Below, piece by piece: positions 42,569-55,836 of a stretch of 64,000 bases of DNA. Under the pieces are notes generated by a model. The model worked only from the letters and a program-made list of their open reading frames with translations, had not been told where the DNA came from and made no database searches. Source of the DNA: Rhodocollybia butyracea (lineage: Eukaryota; Basidiomycota; Agaricomycetes; Agaricales; Omphalotaceae); the NCBI GenBank assembly GCA_015501585.1, contig JADNRY010000128.1, forward strand, positions 1 to 64,000, in the 5' to 3' direction. Numbering within the stretch: position 1 is the stretch's first letter; each line of letters opens with the position of its first letter. A program made the translations under genes and the position numbers.

Positions 42569-45500
42569 TGTTGGACTTCGTCATCTATCAACTTCATTAT
42601 ACTTACTATGGAACAGTCTTCCCACTTCGTTACTATCTATGGAACGTTCTCTCTCGCTGTAACTACTGGTATGTGAACTAGTTGTACTATCTTTATCCTG
42701 CCCACTCGCCATTGCTTTATTATCATGCTCTCGTCTATTCTTACTTACTTACCTTGTGCTCCATTCCACTCTCATCTTATTACTCTCACTCCGTCTGTGA
42801 ACGCTTCACGCGTTGTACTTATTATTAACCCGCTGGACTCGTATTTAAGCCTGTATGTACTTGTGGAATATCAAGTTGTGTTTTCTCTGTTTGTGTCTGT
42901 GTCTGGACCTTCGTCTCCTCTGTGTCTGTGTGACCAGAGCCTACTAACAGTGTAGAGTACACTGTTTGCCTTATCGATCAACCTCTAATAGGTTATGGGC
43001 CCCGAGCCTAACCATTGACGCCACCATCCCAGACAACATTGTTGATGTCACAACAACCCAGCTCATCGAAACCATCCACACGAGCTTCAGCCACAACTAA
43101 GCCAGTTGCCGCCAACAACCCAGAGCTTCCTTGTGCCCTAAGACCACATCTTTGGATTCCAACAAAATACCAAGATTGTTACAACAGCTTACAGACAGGA
43201 AAATACGAATTTTGTAACCGGAAAATCTGTCCAAACAGATACGACATACCCAGTCCTACAGAAGACATACCAGAAATAACATCTGGAATAGCACACAGAA
43301 TTGAAAAATCCCAGGAGAAAGCGGCAGTACCCAAACCAGCGGCACCAACATCACCTCCACAGCAGCCAGCCCCGAAAATATCAAGGGCATCATCACAAGC
43401 ATCACAGGCCTCTCAATCACAACCAACACAGCCAAAGCCGCAGCCACCACCGCCGCCCCCACCAGCTCCATCACCTGTACCATCAGATCACGATACTCCT
43501 TTGATCCCAAAATCAGACTTACCTCACAGCTCACCACCATCTGACGGAGGCGATCCAGGATCATCAGACAAAGAAGAATCAGATAGCTACTCATCTGATG
43601 ACGAGATGTCCAAAGCACTGAAAGCATTTGACAAGGTCACCACCTTAAACCGGATGGATCAAACTGGGACACATGGAAAAGTCGAGTAGAATTAGCTGCA
43701 AAGTCCATAAATTATGGCAAGTACCTCACATGGAACCCCCATGAAGCAACAGACACACGAGAAGCCGGAAATACAGGGGATAAATCATCTGATACAGATT
43801 TGCTAAATGCTTTAATTGGCAGATTATCGGATGGCATTTTTCGAAGGTATAGAAATTATACCAACACTTGTGATGTGTGGACAAATTTAATCGCTGATTT
43901 TGATTCCAAAAATGCGCTCACGGAATCACATCTGCAGAGACAGCTTCACACCATGCGTTGCTATGAACCATCTAGGGTTAACAAACACCTAGACACTATG
44001 TTGGAAATCCGAGACAGTCTTGAAACCCGCGGCATCGAATTTAGCGATGAAATGTTCAACAACACCATCATATCCTCTATCCCCAACCAATTCAGACCCA
44101 CCATAAACGCACTTGTTGTAGTCACATCTTGAACCGACAAGAAACTGGCAACACAGGAATTGATTGCCACCATTCGTGCAGAAGCACAGGGACACGTACG
44201 TAGTGCTAGTCATCACAACAAGGGGAAGAAGGAATCGGCTAACTATGCGGGAAATTCCCGAGGTCGAGGATTTTCTCAAAGGGGATTTTCTAGGGGCCGA
44301 GGAAACTCGAAACCATACGGACCTAACAGGTCTACTTCCGCATGTTTTAATTGTGGAGGAAAAGGACATTTTGCGAGCACATGTCCATCGCCTAAACGGC
44401 CACAGGCTAATCAAGCCAAAGAGAGTAGGGAAACTCACGAGCCAAAAGAGGGGAAGAAATCAGATGGAAATTGGAGATCTAGGCCAAAGGGGAAGGAAAC
44501 CGCATCTTCATCACAGATTGAAGAAGTCCCAGAATCATCTTGGGCAGCCATTGAGTTGTCATCGGACACCAGCTTCGTCTTTCCTCCCGCCAAATCCTAC
44601 ACCGAGCTTGGAAACTCGACGGCATCTTTCCAGATGTCCCCAAATACAGCAGAAACATATCTCACATTTGATTTCAATGATATTGCTGATGAACACGAAA
44701 CAGCAATGATGGGAGCACATAGCCGAGGGGCTATACTATTTGATTCCGGATGCTCGAGCCACATGACTCCCATGGAGGACAGCCTCCAAGATCTAAAGTC
44801 TATTCCGACTAAAGTCATTCAAGCAGCCAATGCCGGAACTTTTAATTCTAGCATGGCAGGTACGCTTCATTTGGATTTTCCAATTGACAACCACAGCAAT
44901 ACTCGAACCATCCCACTCCATAATGCCCTCCTATGCCCCAACATTCCCAACACTCTTATTTCCTTGGGAAAACTCGATGATGATGGATACAATATCCACA
45001 TTGGGAATGGTTTACTCACCATGACTGACCCCAACAACAGGATCGTTGCACGTATTCCGAAGATCCATGGACTCTACCAGATTCCCATGGAGGAATATGC
45101 TTATGTTGCCAAAGATCGACTGGTATCACTCTATGACGCCCACTGCATCTTAGGCCATCAGAACTATGCTTATATTAAGCATTTATTCGCACACAACCAG
45201 ATCAATGGGATGAGATTGGATAAATCTCACATGGATGAGCCGGAATGCCGTACATGCTTGCTAGCTAAGGCAGCAAGATTTCTGATTGCCAAATTACGGT
45301 CTTCTCCACGAGCGGAAAATTACGGAGATGTTTTTCACATGGACGTCTGGGGACCCGCATCAGTTCAGACTATCAACCGTTGCACTTATGCCCTCACCAT
45401 AGTCGACGAGGCGACTCTATGGTTAGAGGAACCATTGCTGAAAAGCAAGGATGAAGCATTCACCCAGTACGTCATTATTCAAACCAATCTCCAGACTCAA

Positions 45501-47640
45501 TATGGCATCACTGTTAAAATTCTTCACTCTGATCGAGGGGGAGAATTTCTTAGCCGAGAATTTAATCAGTACCTGGAACGACTTGGCACCCAGCGGAGAT
45601 TAACGGTGCATGACACTCCAGAACATAACGGCATAGCGGAACACACTCATCGGACTCTACTGAATGCAGTACAAAGTCTAATCATTTCATCAGGACTCCC
45701 AAAATGGCTATGGGGATTTATGATGAAGTACGTGGTTTATATTTGGAACAGGACACCAAAGAAGGGAATAAATATGGTGACACCATACGAAAAACGGTTC
45801 AATCAAAAACCCGACATTTCTAACTTTCAAATATTCGGGAGCATAGTGTATGTAAAGAAGGAGAAAGAGCCAGGAAAATTCGAACCACAGGCACAAGAAG
45901 GAAGATGGATAGGTATAGACACGGAATCTAACAGATATTTTATCTATTGGCCACAGCGACAAACAGTCACCATGGAACGGAATGTAACAATTTCCAACAG
46001 GCAGATCCAACTCATTGAGGAGGAGGATGGAAATTTGGAAAAATTTGGAAACATCAGTCACTGAGTCGGAACAGCCTATTATTCCTGTACCTGACAAAAT
46101 TGCAGAGCCCATCCCGCCGGAACAACTTACCGGAAAACGTGTCAGGCGACCCACTCAGAAAATCAGGGATATCATTGAAGGATCAGCAGAGGGTAACACG
46201 GAACTCCGATACCTTACAGCATCGCTTGCACAAGTCACATCTGAAATCGAATCAGATCCTTTATCAGTTGCAGAAGCTATGCGCCGACCTGATTGGCCGA
46301 AATGGCAAGAAGCCATGAACGAGGAGATATCCAGACTCAACCAGCGTGAAACTTACGATATAGTCACGGCACCATTGGATGCAAACATTCTCACATCCAA
46401 ATGGGTTTATCGGACCAAGAAAGATGAACAAGGACGGCTTACTAGTCACAGAGCCAGACTTGTGGTGCGAGGATTTAATCAAATCCCAGATGTTGATTAT
46501 TTTCCAGATGAAACTTTCGCATCAGTTGCCAAACTTGCATCAGCCAGAACTATTCTCAGCATCGCAGCTGAACACAGCTGGATCATTCATCAGATGGATG
46601 TCAAATCGGCATATCTCTATGGCAAACTTGATGACAGCGAAAAGATCTACATGAAGGCACCAACCGGCATTAATCTAGGTGTAAAACCCGGACAAGTACT
46701 TCGACTCAAACTTGCCTTGTACGGACTTAAACAAGCAGGTCGAAGATGGTATTTGCGATTCAGAGAAATCATGACGAAGCTAGGCTTCAAATGGTCAGAT
46801 TTTGATCATGCCGTATTCTATCGCACCAACCCGTTCACAATCATTTTCATCCATGTGGATGATATGACATTGGTTACCAAAACTCTGGAAATTATGGCAC
46901 AGCTGAAGAAATCTATCAGCGCGATTATCGAGGTCACAGATCAGGGCGAAATTCATTGGCTACTTGGAATCGAGATTCAGAGATCACTTCACAGCAGATC
47001 TATCCGTTTATCACAGCGATCATACATTGATGCTATTCTTAGCCGCTACGGATTTTCTGACATAAAGCCACTCTCCATTCCTTTCGACCCCCATATTCAT
47101 CTCACTAAAGACCAGATGCCACAGACTGTGGAGGATATCGCTGCCATGCGGGATAAGCCTTACCGAGAAGCACTTGGTGCTCTCCAATATCTTTCCATTG
47201 CCACACGACCTGACATCACCTATACGGTTGCCATTCTTGCCCGATTCTCGCAGAATCCAGGCATTGCTCATTGGAACGGACTTAGGCGTGTATACGCTTA
47301 TCTGAAATATACCCGGGATTATTGGCTAACTTCAGGAGGAGTGCAGAAACATCCTGTCGAGGATTTACGGACGCCGATGGAATGTCCCAAGAGGACAGAC
47401 ATGCCATATCAGGATACGTTTTTATGCTTAATGGCGGAGCAGTATCATGGTCATCAAAGCGACAGGACACCATCTCTCTATCCACTACAGAAGCAGAGTA
47501 CATCGCTCTCACGCATGCAGCCAAGGAAGCAATTTGGCTTCAAAACCTCATCTCCGAGTTGTTCACTCCAATCGCCGGACCTATCACACTTCACTCGGAC
47601 AACCAATCAGCCATTGCTTTAGCGAAAGATGACAGGTTTC
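42569..47640 (+). mobile_element. Copia LTR retrotransposon, 3'-truncated
   Basis: The likely LTR starts near TGTTGGACTTCG (42569) and is followed by a half-tRNA-type primer site, GGTTATGGGCCCCGAG (42991-43006), of the sort complementary to the initiator-Met anticodon stem used by many copia elements. Domain order protease - integrase - RT - RNase H is the Copia order. The coding region stops inside RNase H at about 47640, where DUF6534 sequence begins; no 3' LTR is present. Confidence 0.85.
43015..47640 (+). pseudogene. Copia Gag-Pol, decayed
   Basis: Gag begins MTPPSQTTLLMSQQ (43015), with a Pro/Gln-rich middle. After a one-base shift near 43650 it continues DGSNWDTWKSRVELAAKS and a UBN2-type gag core, with TGA at 44130-44132 in place of Arg. 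The same frame then carries the zinc knuckle CFNCGGKGHFASTCP, protease DSGCSSHMT, the GAG-pre-integrase HCILGHQNY...CRTCLLAK, and integrase DVWGP, DRGGEF and HNGIAEHTHRTLL. A shift near 46040 leads to RT (SKWVYRTKKDEQG, QMDVKSAYLYG, ALYGLKQAGRRW, FIHVDDM). A shift near 47330 leads to RNase H (FTDADG, STTEAEYIAL, SDNQSAIALAK), cut at DDRFHA. Three frameshifts, one stop and a 3' deletion make it dead. Confidence 0.92.
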
Positions 47641-49200
47641 ATGCAACCAAACCCCTCCGGTGCCAGATGTTACTTCAATGTATGTCATCCCTTTTTTACC
47701 TAAGACTCAAAATAACGCCTTTAATATCCTGGCCAGAACAGGCCCTTATGTATGAAAATTTTATTTGTAGTCCTTCATTCGACCTTCAGACTAACTTATT
47801 TTTCAAACACCAGCTCCTTGGACATATGACCTCATATGCAGCATTTGGGATCTTATGTCTTCAAATATGTTTGTTATCCACTAGTATCTCCTTACGTAAC
47901 ATTCACCTTGCTTTCATTCCGGTTGAAGACATGTATCATGTCTGTTTCGGCCCCAGTGATCGAAGATGGCTTCAAGTATTGGGTAAGTCAAAGTCTAAAT
48001 TTGTACTTGGGACTGTGTATATGAAGACATTTCGGTTTCAGTCTGGATGGTATTCCTTATTTCATTGGTCTTTCAAGTTTGCGAGACTTATGAGGGTTGG
48101 TGGACCCTTGGAAGTGGATGGGGAAGACTGGACCACCTTGTATTCTATACAAAGTCATCTACTTTGCATGCCTTTTTCAATGGAGTTGCAGCATCAATGG
48201 TGCAGGGATTTTATGCCTGGAGGATATTCGTCCTTGGGAAAAGCTACTGGATCCCTTTGATTATTTGTCTAGTGAGTCCCCAATCTATTTTCCTTGTTTA
48301 TATGTTGCTGATGGAGAGAATAGCTATCTATTGCGCAGCTATCTATGTCCTTGCTTTTGACTATTCGAGTTTGTGCACTTCTTTATCACGCATGACACTA
48401 ATTTTAGCCTTTATTTCAGCTTCTGCGGGAAGTTACATCAGTAGCAACCTTGGATGAATCTAATTCCATTATCACGGTGTGTTCCTTCTCTTGTCATGTC
48501 ATGTTACTACGCCTAAAAAAGTCTTTGTGATAGGCCTGGGGTGGCCTTTCTGTAGCAGCTGATGTCCTAGTGACCTTAAGTAAGACAAGGCTAATGGTAT
48601 TGTTACTAAACAAATTACTGATATACTTAGCCATGGTTTTTTATATGCTTCGTCAACGAAAACGCTCAACGTTCAAGGAAACAACTACTCTTGTTGAAAA
48701 TGCAATCAAGTATATTGTAGAAACAGGGGCCATTACTACTTTTTCTATAGTGATTGAACTTGTGGTGTTCTTGACCCTTCAGAGTACCAACTACCACTTT
48801 ATTTTGTAAGTCCTTTCAGGTTATTTAGCACACAGTTTCACGAGTTTATACAGGTTCTACTGCCTTGGAAAAATCTATGCCAACACATTATTGGCATCAT
48901 TGAACTCAAGAATGACATTTGTCAGATCTTCGGGACAACTAGTACACACTGAAACGCAGCTCAGAATCCGAAGTCATAATGCCTTGTGGTCAGATCAACA
49001 AAACTCGTTCAGTGAGGGTGGTTCAGTGCCTGCAGCTGTCCATGTTGGATCTGAATCAGTAGAGTTCGAGGACAGACCAGGAGTAAGTGGTTATTTCAGC
49101 TGTGACATGTGTCTTGACATGTGTACATGACCTAAGCATTAAGTTTCCACCATAGAAACATCATGCAGATGGAAAAACATTTATTACCCTTGATGCTTAA
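47641..49200 (+). CDS. DUF6534 membrane protein
   Basis: Exons encode LLGHMTSYAAFGILCLQI (TM1), SDRRWLQVLVWMVFLISLVFQ (TM2), the conserved TLHAFFNGVAASMVQGFYAWRI and VLGKSYWIPLIICL (TM3-4), an ALSV-like WGGLSVAADVLVTLS, VFYMLRQRKRSTFKET, the characteristic VETGAITTFSIVIELVVFLT and FYCLGKIYANTLLASLNSR, then a polar cytosolic tail ending KTFITLDA (stop 49198-49200). This is the full C-terminal DUF6534 layout of Agaricomycetes. The N-terminal exon is unclear because the truncated Copia element abuts at about 47640; it may be missing. Function unknown. Confidence 0.82.
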
Positions 49201-49221
49201 CTATGTTTTACTATAAGTAGC

Positions 49222-49629
49222 TGTCATGGAGTGGATTTGTTTTAGTAAAGGTCGGCACGTGAGTCAAAGCGAGCCGTACGCAGTACGCAACAGCGGATCA
49301 AAAATAGGATGCCGACTGAAGTAAGCACACAGGCGGCGAGTCGAGCGAGACCTAAATAGGATAAGTAGAATAGTATTTAAAGGTTACGAAGTAGGTAGAA
49401 CAATTTAATTCTCTTACGCCCCATTTACTGCTCTTAAGTTGTAGGCCAGCAGTGACTGGATACGACTCCCCCGACTATCACTCATATTACACTTTCACGC
49501 CTCTGTTCCGGTTACTCCTCTCACTCACGCTCTCGTCACCCCGTCAATTATTTTACACTCCGAATACTACTCCTCACTCCCACTTCACGCTCTCCTTACT
49601 CCTTACTCTAAACACTCTTACGGGTGACA
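49222..49629 (+). mobile_element. Solo LTR, 408 bp
   Basis: It starts TGTCATGGAG and ends GGGTGACA, with 5-base inverted termini (TGTCA/TGACA), and is flanked by TAGC on both sides (49218-49221 and 49630-49633). A TAGTATTTAAAGG promoter-like element and C/T-rich 3' half fit an LTR. It lies 21 bp after the DUF6534 stop codon. Confidence 0.72.
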
Positions 49630-49633
49630 TAGC

Positions 49634-50500
49634 CACCTTCAATATCTCCTGTCTCATCATAAATACAAACGAAAGCGGTTTGCGCATGTTTGTCCACAAG
49701 ACAAGACAAAAATGTCTCCTCTTTGGCTGAGTTGGCATGCTCATAGGCGCTCAGAGCCACTAATAGAAGATGATAATATAAGATGAGTAATGTAATCGCC
49801 GAAGTGACTGAGAGCAAACTGAGAGTCATACATCAAGTCAGGAGTAGAGATTAACTTGGTAAGGTTGGGCGGATAATTGCCTTGGGCCTGGGCCGGCGTG
49901 TGGGCGGGAAACCCAAAGACTCAGCAGGCTTGCCAGCCTCGACCAGGCAGACATGTCCAGCTGCCATTCTGTACGTGAGTCATGACGTGAGTGGCTATTT
50001 TGCAATGAGGGAGGAGGGAACTTGACATGAACTTTACGCGAGACGATGAGAAGGCGATGCTCACATTCTCGGATGGCTTGATCGCCTTGCTATCTTATCT
50101 GAAGATAAGTCCTATTCGGGAAAACACGGCCCAAACAGTAAGATACATAGCTGATTGCAGTCCTATAACTGTACCAGCACAGGCAGCTCAACTGAAGAGA
50201 AGGTAGTGATTCATAAGTTCATAGCCAATTTTTTTAGATACCGCTTGCGTATACTGTGTACCGAAGATCATCCCACCATCAACCTACCACTTTGAGTTGG
50301 CAGAAACGATACAGCGTGCCGTTCCCTCCGAATGAAAGGTCTATATCTCTCCAAGTACTGTAGACACTCAACAGGAAGACCATGGGCGGAAGTGACCAAA
50401 TACATGCTGTCTGTGTAATAGGTTGGGCGTTGAGGATGGGCGTTGAGGATGAGTGCTACGCCCTCCTGGTATGCGAAGTTCTCCCTACCCTGATATACCT
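49634..50500. other. No supported gene
   Basis: Minus-strand frames at 49608-49829 and 50268-50513 are short and unrecognised. A short tandem TGGGCGTTGAGGA pair is at about 50424-50447. Confidence 0.35.
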
Positions 50501-50759
50501 TGTCACGCTCCATACCATTTTGAGCATGTATCGTGACGTCTTATGGACCTTCAGATTTATTGGCTTAAGGACAATTAGTTAATTAGTTACTCGTTGTTAA
50601 TTAGAATTTTGTATAAATACTCTACTTATTCTTAGGGGTAATTAGAGATTTCCTTTCCCCTTCTCTCACCATCTCTCTCAGAGCACGAAGACTCCCCAGG
50701 ATCTCCCATCGAACCCGCGTGAGGATAACCGCTTCCGAGTACGAAGCTCTTTCCCGACA
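50501..50759 (+). mobile_element. LTR-like repeat, copy without the MITE
   Basis: This is 259 bp from TGTCACGCTCC to TTCCCGAC. It matches 22301-23229 on the opposite strand except for the MITE, giving that MITE's empty site. It replaces the N-terminal part of DUF6593 copy 2, and its right boundary coincides with ATCATTGGACGATTC of that gene. Confidence 0.65.
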
Positions 50760-51437
50760 TCATTGGACGATTCTTCGCCTCCAGATGGTGACAATGCAAC
50801 CTCTCTTTCTTCCAGAACTCAGTGTAGGCTATGACGACAAACTACTCCATAATGAGGATCTTAACGTTTTAACACTTGCGATACAGACTCTTCTACTCCT
50901 GGGCCCGCGTTACCTCCTAATGGCACTGAAACTCGAAGAAACTTTATGTATGTTGCTCAAATCGAGTGGAGAATAACCAAAGACACGAAATTGCGGTTCG
51001 GGATGGGTCAATATAGTGGCAGGGAAATGCTAGTTGGGTAGTTTTTTCGCAAGGAAGCTTTTGGTTTCTGGGGTCGGTGAGTACTAGAAACTGAGGCTTT
51101 CTCGCTCGAAGCTGACGACTTATTCACTGGAACCGTGTGTTCACCGGAGACGATGGGAAAGAGTACAATGGTGCTTTCGGCGTGTACGTCCAGAGGTACG
51201 TGTTCTCCAACGTTAACCTCGTGAACACTGGCCTTATCCTTTTTCACTCAGTTGATTCTGAGCAATGGCTCCAACACGGTCGTCGCCATCTTTCATCCTC
51301 AACGGTTTTTCTGGGGAAAAGATCGTGCGCGTTTGGAAATCTTCCCTCTTGGTCAGCATATGGTGGACGAAATAGTTGTGACGTTCACATATATTGAGCG
51401 GATACGAAAAGTAAGACAGAGGGCTGCGCGACATTGA
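50759..51437 (+). pseudogene. DUF6593 domain gene, copy 2 (5'-truncated)
   Basis: Sequence is colinear with copy 1 (12690-13361) from CATTGGACGATTCTTCGCC onward, with the same intron positions. It retains the VYVAQIEWRITKDTKLRFG strand, RVFTGDDGKEY, and LEIFPLGQHMVDEIVVTF through to the stop near 51437. The first ~190 bp of coding sequence are replaced by the LTR-like repeat, so it lacks its start. Confidence 0.8.
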
Positions 51438-52640
51438 CCCGTAGTTTTGAACTTCCTAGTACGTCCATTTTTTCAATATTTCACTGTATTATCTTGTTTA
51501 ATCTAACACGCCCAAGAAAAAACACGTCCTGTGAGTCCTAGCGATATGCCCATCCCTCATCCTCGAGTTGGTTCATGGAGCCGTGTTCCCCGTAGTAGCA
51601 GATGCTGTCAAAGCTGCTAACTGTAGGAATCAGGCAACAAAGAGTGAGTGTAAGTATGGCGCATACTCACACGTGCTCTCGCACTGCCACTGTCCGTATA
51701 TACAACGATTCGTACATTAGACCACCATCCCAGATAACCTCGTATAACGACTACTACCATCGTGTATTCTCCTGTTGCCTGAAGCCTAGCTTCGCCTCTA
51801 GAATATAACGTGGTCCTGTCAATGCGTGCATCCGTTCGTTAGTGTTCTGTCGGGACTGAATGACAGCCTTTCAGTGAGCTATTTCTTCATTGTCATTATG
51901 GCTAACCTTATGCTGGATTTTGGCTGTTTACCTAGTTAACACGATTCAATCCTATATTTTAGCATCATCGTCGTCTTTTCTCAGAGTATTTGTTCCGCGT
52001 TTACCCTCTTTTGGAGTGTCCTCTCGCATGCCCATGCTGCAACACATTTCTCGAAATCTACAGTGCCGTCAACATAATTAGTAATTGTTGTGTTCATCAA
52101 ACTGCGATTAGTGCTCAACTCACTACTCCAGGATCTTGACCCCCAATTCCATGTTTTTCAGGCATATGGTATCTGGATGCAGTGCTCGTCTTCTTCTCCC
52201 GCTCCCTTTCATTCTATACTTGCTACACTTCTTGATCAGATGCTATCCAGTCTCTGGCCCATTCACAACTCGAACTTCTCTGGCTCCTGACACGAACTTA
52301 ATCACGCTCTAATGTGACGATCCTCGTTCAAAGATGGTCTCCAAATATCATAACTAATATCGCTGTTAGAACTTAGTACAACAGATGGTTCTAGTCACTG
52401 GAAAACTGTTTGGTATAAAAAATTGATTGATTGCCGCTTCTGGGAATCCGACCAGCACAACCATCGTTGTACTTGCAAATTACCACCATCATGAATAATA
52501 ATGATCCTGGTCGCCGAGGTCGTATTCGACTGGTTTTCCGCGTGTGATAATTTTAGTATGCAGTCATCTCTACCGACAGTACTTATACTGATGTCTCAGA
52601 GCACTAGTGATTAGCTCGCACTCTTTCTAAATTTGCCCCC
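51438..52640. other. Intergenic
   Basis: The first ~170 bp resemble the downstream flanks of DUF6593 copies 1 and 3. No further gene is supported. Confidence 0.4.
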
Positions 52641-54571
52641 ATGTCAGACTCTTCCAGTGATCAGGCCATCGCTGAAGAGATTTTGGATCTTCAGATTGCT
52701 TGGTAGGTTGAAGCTTTACGATTACATGAATAATCTTATGTCGCATTGACAACATACTGTAGGGTCTTGGGCAACTACACGGCTTTGTCTGCCTTTGGCA
52801 AGATTATCTCCTGAAGGTCAAAATATCTGACTCATACTCTGAATTACAGTGTTATGGTTCCAAGATTTCTTATTCACATTCCCTACTGAGGTTCAATCAA
52901 TATGGTCCCGTCGGTTGACTGGCAGCTCTATGGTATACATTTTGAGTCGTTACAGCTTTCTGTTGTATGCGGTCATGCAACCAATCATCTTCCTCCCTGG
53001 AACACTGTCGGGTACAGGGTTCGTATGCCTTTGTATCTGATTGCGAAGCTTGAATATCACTGATGAAATATCATGTTCAGCTGTCGGGATCTAGATTTTA
53101 CCGTGCGTCTTTTTTTCAATGTTGCTGGTGCAGCAACAAAATGTATGTTATCCATACTCTTTTATAAATTAGCTCAGTTGAGGACTTTTGATGCTCGCGT
53201 TTTGGATGTAGTACTTTCCATCTTGAGGGTTTACGCCCTTTTTGGTCAGAAGCGGTCATTATTGATTCTGCTCTGCCCATTCGTCATTGCGGATCTTGTT
53301 GCTGGTTTCTTGGTATGTTTGCGCTATAATGCAGGTTTGAAGTGTCCATTCAGGTTTTGTTGCTCTATGTAGTCGTGGTTCTCGGGTACAGTAACCACCA
53401 GTCAAGGAACTTACGCCCAGCCATTCTCGCCTTGCTTTGATAGCGGGCAGGGCCTTGAGCTTGAAATGTCAGTATGTCCCTTATTTTCCCCTCAGTATAT
53501 CCACTATATTAACTGCTCTATTTTAATGCCAGTTGTGAGTCCGACGATTTGCGTTTTCTTGCCAAATTAGTCAGGTCAATTAATCTAAATCTTAGGGACC
53601 TCCGTTTCTCCTCTCCTCCAATTGACTTTCGACAGTATTATTTTCATCCTGACTTTCATCCGAACCTCTCATCAAGTTATACAAGCCCGAAAATCTGGTG
53701 TTTATACCATCGCCAAGGTCATCCTGCGTGACGGTCAGTGATACTGGTCATCTACTGGCTGGTTATTAATATGCAATTGTATAGGAACTCTGTACTTTTT
53801 GTAAGTTATTTGTTGAAGGTTTCTATTACAGCTTCAGATGCAGCCCTGCCCTCTCTCTAGCGCCATTTTCATAATTGCCAGTATCCAAGCTACTATCACA
53901 CTAGTGAGACCCATTCAACTACACATGCTGTTCCTCTTAACTTTAATCCAGGGCTCTCTTTGGTCAAATGGAACAGTGAGTTTACCTCTACAATTCCAAG
54001 CAGAGACAAAGTGAATGCAAACGCAATGACTGCAACCTAGATATCAAACACAGTGGCGCAAGCTACCGTTGTTGCCTCTTCTTTTCTCAATGTGTATGTC
54101 GATCATCTACTCCCTCAGTTTCCGAGTCTGACCCAACACACAATTCCAATAATGGACTTCCAGCCTACCAAATCTTCTGATAAACCGTTTTGTTCTCGAT
54201 CTTCGTGCCTTCTCTGGCCGCACCGTCCAACACTCTGGTAAACGCCCCTCCAGCACCACCATGGTCACCGCACTCAGCGCACCCAACTTTGCTGAGAATC
54301 GATTGATTGGTAATATGGGGGCCCCGTTGGACCCTGATCAGTGGGACGAAGCCCATGTGTTTGAGAGTGTCAGTGAAATCAAGCATAAATATGACTGGGA
54401 TGGTGACAGAGTGGTGGATCCACTGACTACACTAGTGCCTGTGGTGAGCTCAATAGTATTCAGTTATATCTGCCAACCTTACTTCTGATGCTACAGATAT
54501 ATGATTTTGAAATGGGGAGCACAATTAATCTTGTGCCTATGCAGAGGCAGAGGGCACATGGTGGGAATTAA
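52641..54571 (+). CDS. DUF6533 membrane protein, copy B
   Basis: Start MSDSSSDQAIAEEILDLQIAW, then exons giving NYTALSAF, LWFQDFLFTFPTEVQSIW (the DUF6533 signature), LSRYSFLLYAVMQPIIFLP, RDLDFTVRLFFNVAG, LSILRVYALFGQKRSLLILL, a loop ending in GTYAQPFSPCFDSG, FDSIIFILTFIRTSHQVI and VILRDG. The C-terminal exons give NRFVLDLRAFSG and GAPLDPDQWDEAHVFESVS and end NLVPMQRQRAHGGN (stop 54569-54571). Multi-helix membrane protein of unknown role. One intron (52799-52849) starts GC instead of GT where copy C has GT. Copies A and C share the whole architecture. Confidence 0.8.
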
Positions 54572-55836
54572 GAAAGATGCTGCTGGTCTGCTAAAAGGAG
54601 TACGAATAACTATAGCCTAGGGCTACCATGTCAATAATAAATATTCTCCTCCTCGCTGCTCCTTTAACATTGTATGACAAGTTGATTGCTCAGGGGCCGG
54701 CCAGGGTCTTTGAGACATCCTTTTCATCTACTTACTGTCAACGTGCTCAGTGGTCCAACTGGCATTCTCCTGCCAACTCCTGAGCAATACAGAAAATGAC
54801 TCACTGCGCACAATCTTCCAGTCTCAAACTGCAGCTCAAGGTAGTAAAGATGAGGGCTAGGAAGTCACGCCGTGGCAAGCCCGAGGCTGCAGTACTGACT
54901 GCTCCAAGGTCCAAGTCATACAGCTGTAGCTGACTGATATAGCTTCATTGTACCTGGTCCACCAAGGATGTCGCTAGTACTTAGCAGGTACTTAGTGCCT
55001 ACTCACTTAATGCTTTGTCACAAGATTGGCTGTTGCGGCTACTGACTGTACACGACTTTCTCCGTCGCAAGATGAGGATGTACTATGTTACTAAGATAAG
55101 GGAGAAAAAGAAAGTCTGGGCTCTGGTCACCCAAGTTGCCACGGCCCGTCGGCCCCTTGGGATATGCCAAATTCAACAAAGGATCAGGTGCAGAGCGTTG
55201 TCATTTCCAAATTCACACAGAAAAGTCTGGGCCCCAACTGGGCCCTGGATAACACAGGATCAGGCTTGATTTTACAGTCAAGAAAAAATATATGTATTCC
55301 CACATATTTTCCTTTCAAACAATATTCAAGTTTAATTGACCCACGTTTTACTACGGAAGATGAAAATGCAGGAAAATCAGGCAAAAAAAGATATATTGTT
55401 ACTTGTATAATTACAACCACAATTTCATGGGTGGTTACGTGTTATGGTCAAAGTTCAATCTGTTCAAATATTACATGTTCATTGAACCACCATTACACGT
55501 TAGTTCATACCAGCTAGCCGGCCAAAAATTCTGTTATGATATATGATTTTGTGTGGTTCAGGAGGGGCTGTGATGCATTATGAATCACAAAATGCCTTAA
55601 TTCATGGGGGCCTGTTACGTGTTAGTATGTGAACTTATGGTCAACTTATGGTTGTAATTATACAGTATTCCTTTTAAGTTGCATTTTGTGGGTAAAAAAT
55701 TGATGCTTTGGCAGTGACTGGCCCTTTAATATTTACAAATGCAATACAAATGTATGGTGGACAAATTGATTCCACGTGAATTTGCTAATGTCATTAACTA
55801 GTGCCACGGTCCACCGTTTACTGCAATGTCGCACAT
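54572..55836. other. Intergenic, no supported gene
   Basis: A 55015-55517 stretch has short open frames without motifs. TATAATTACAACCA (near 55408) and its inverse TGGTTGTAATTATA (near 55648) suggest a ~250-bp decayed inverted-repeat element. Confidence 0.35.

Noticed and set aside
50501..50759. Solo LTR with standard 5-bp target duplication
   Set aside because: The bases outside both ends differ, so only an LTR-like repeat is claimed.
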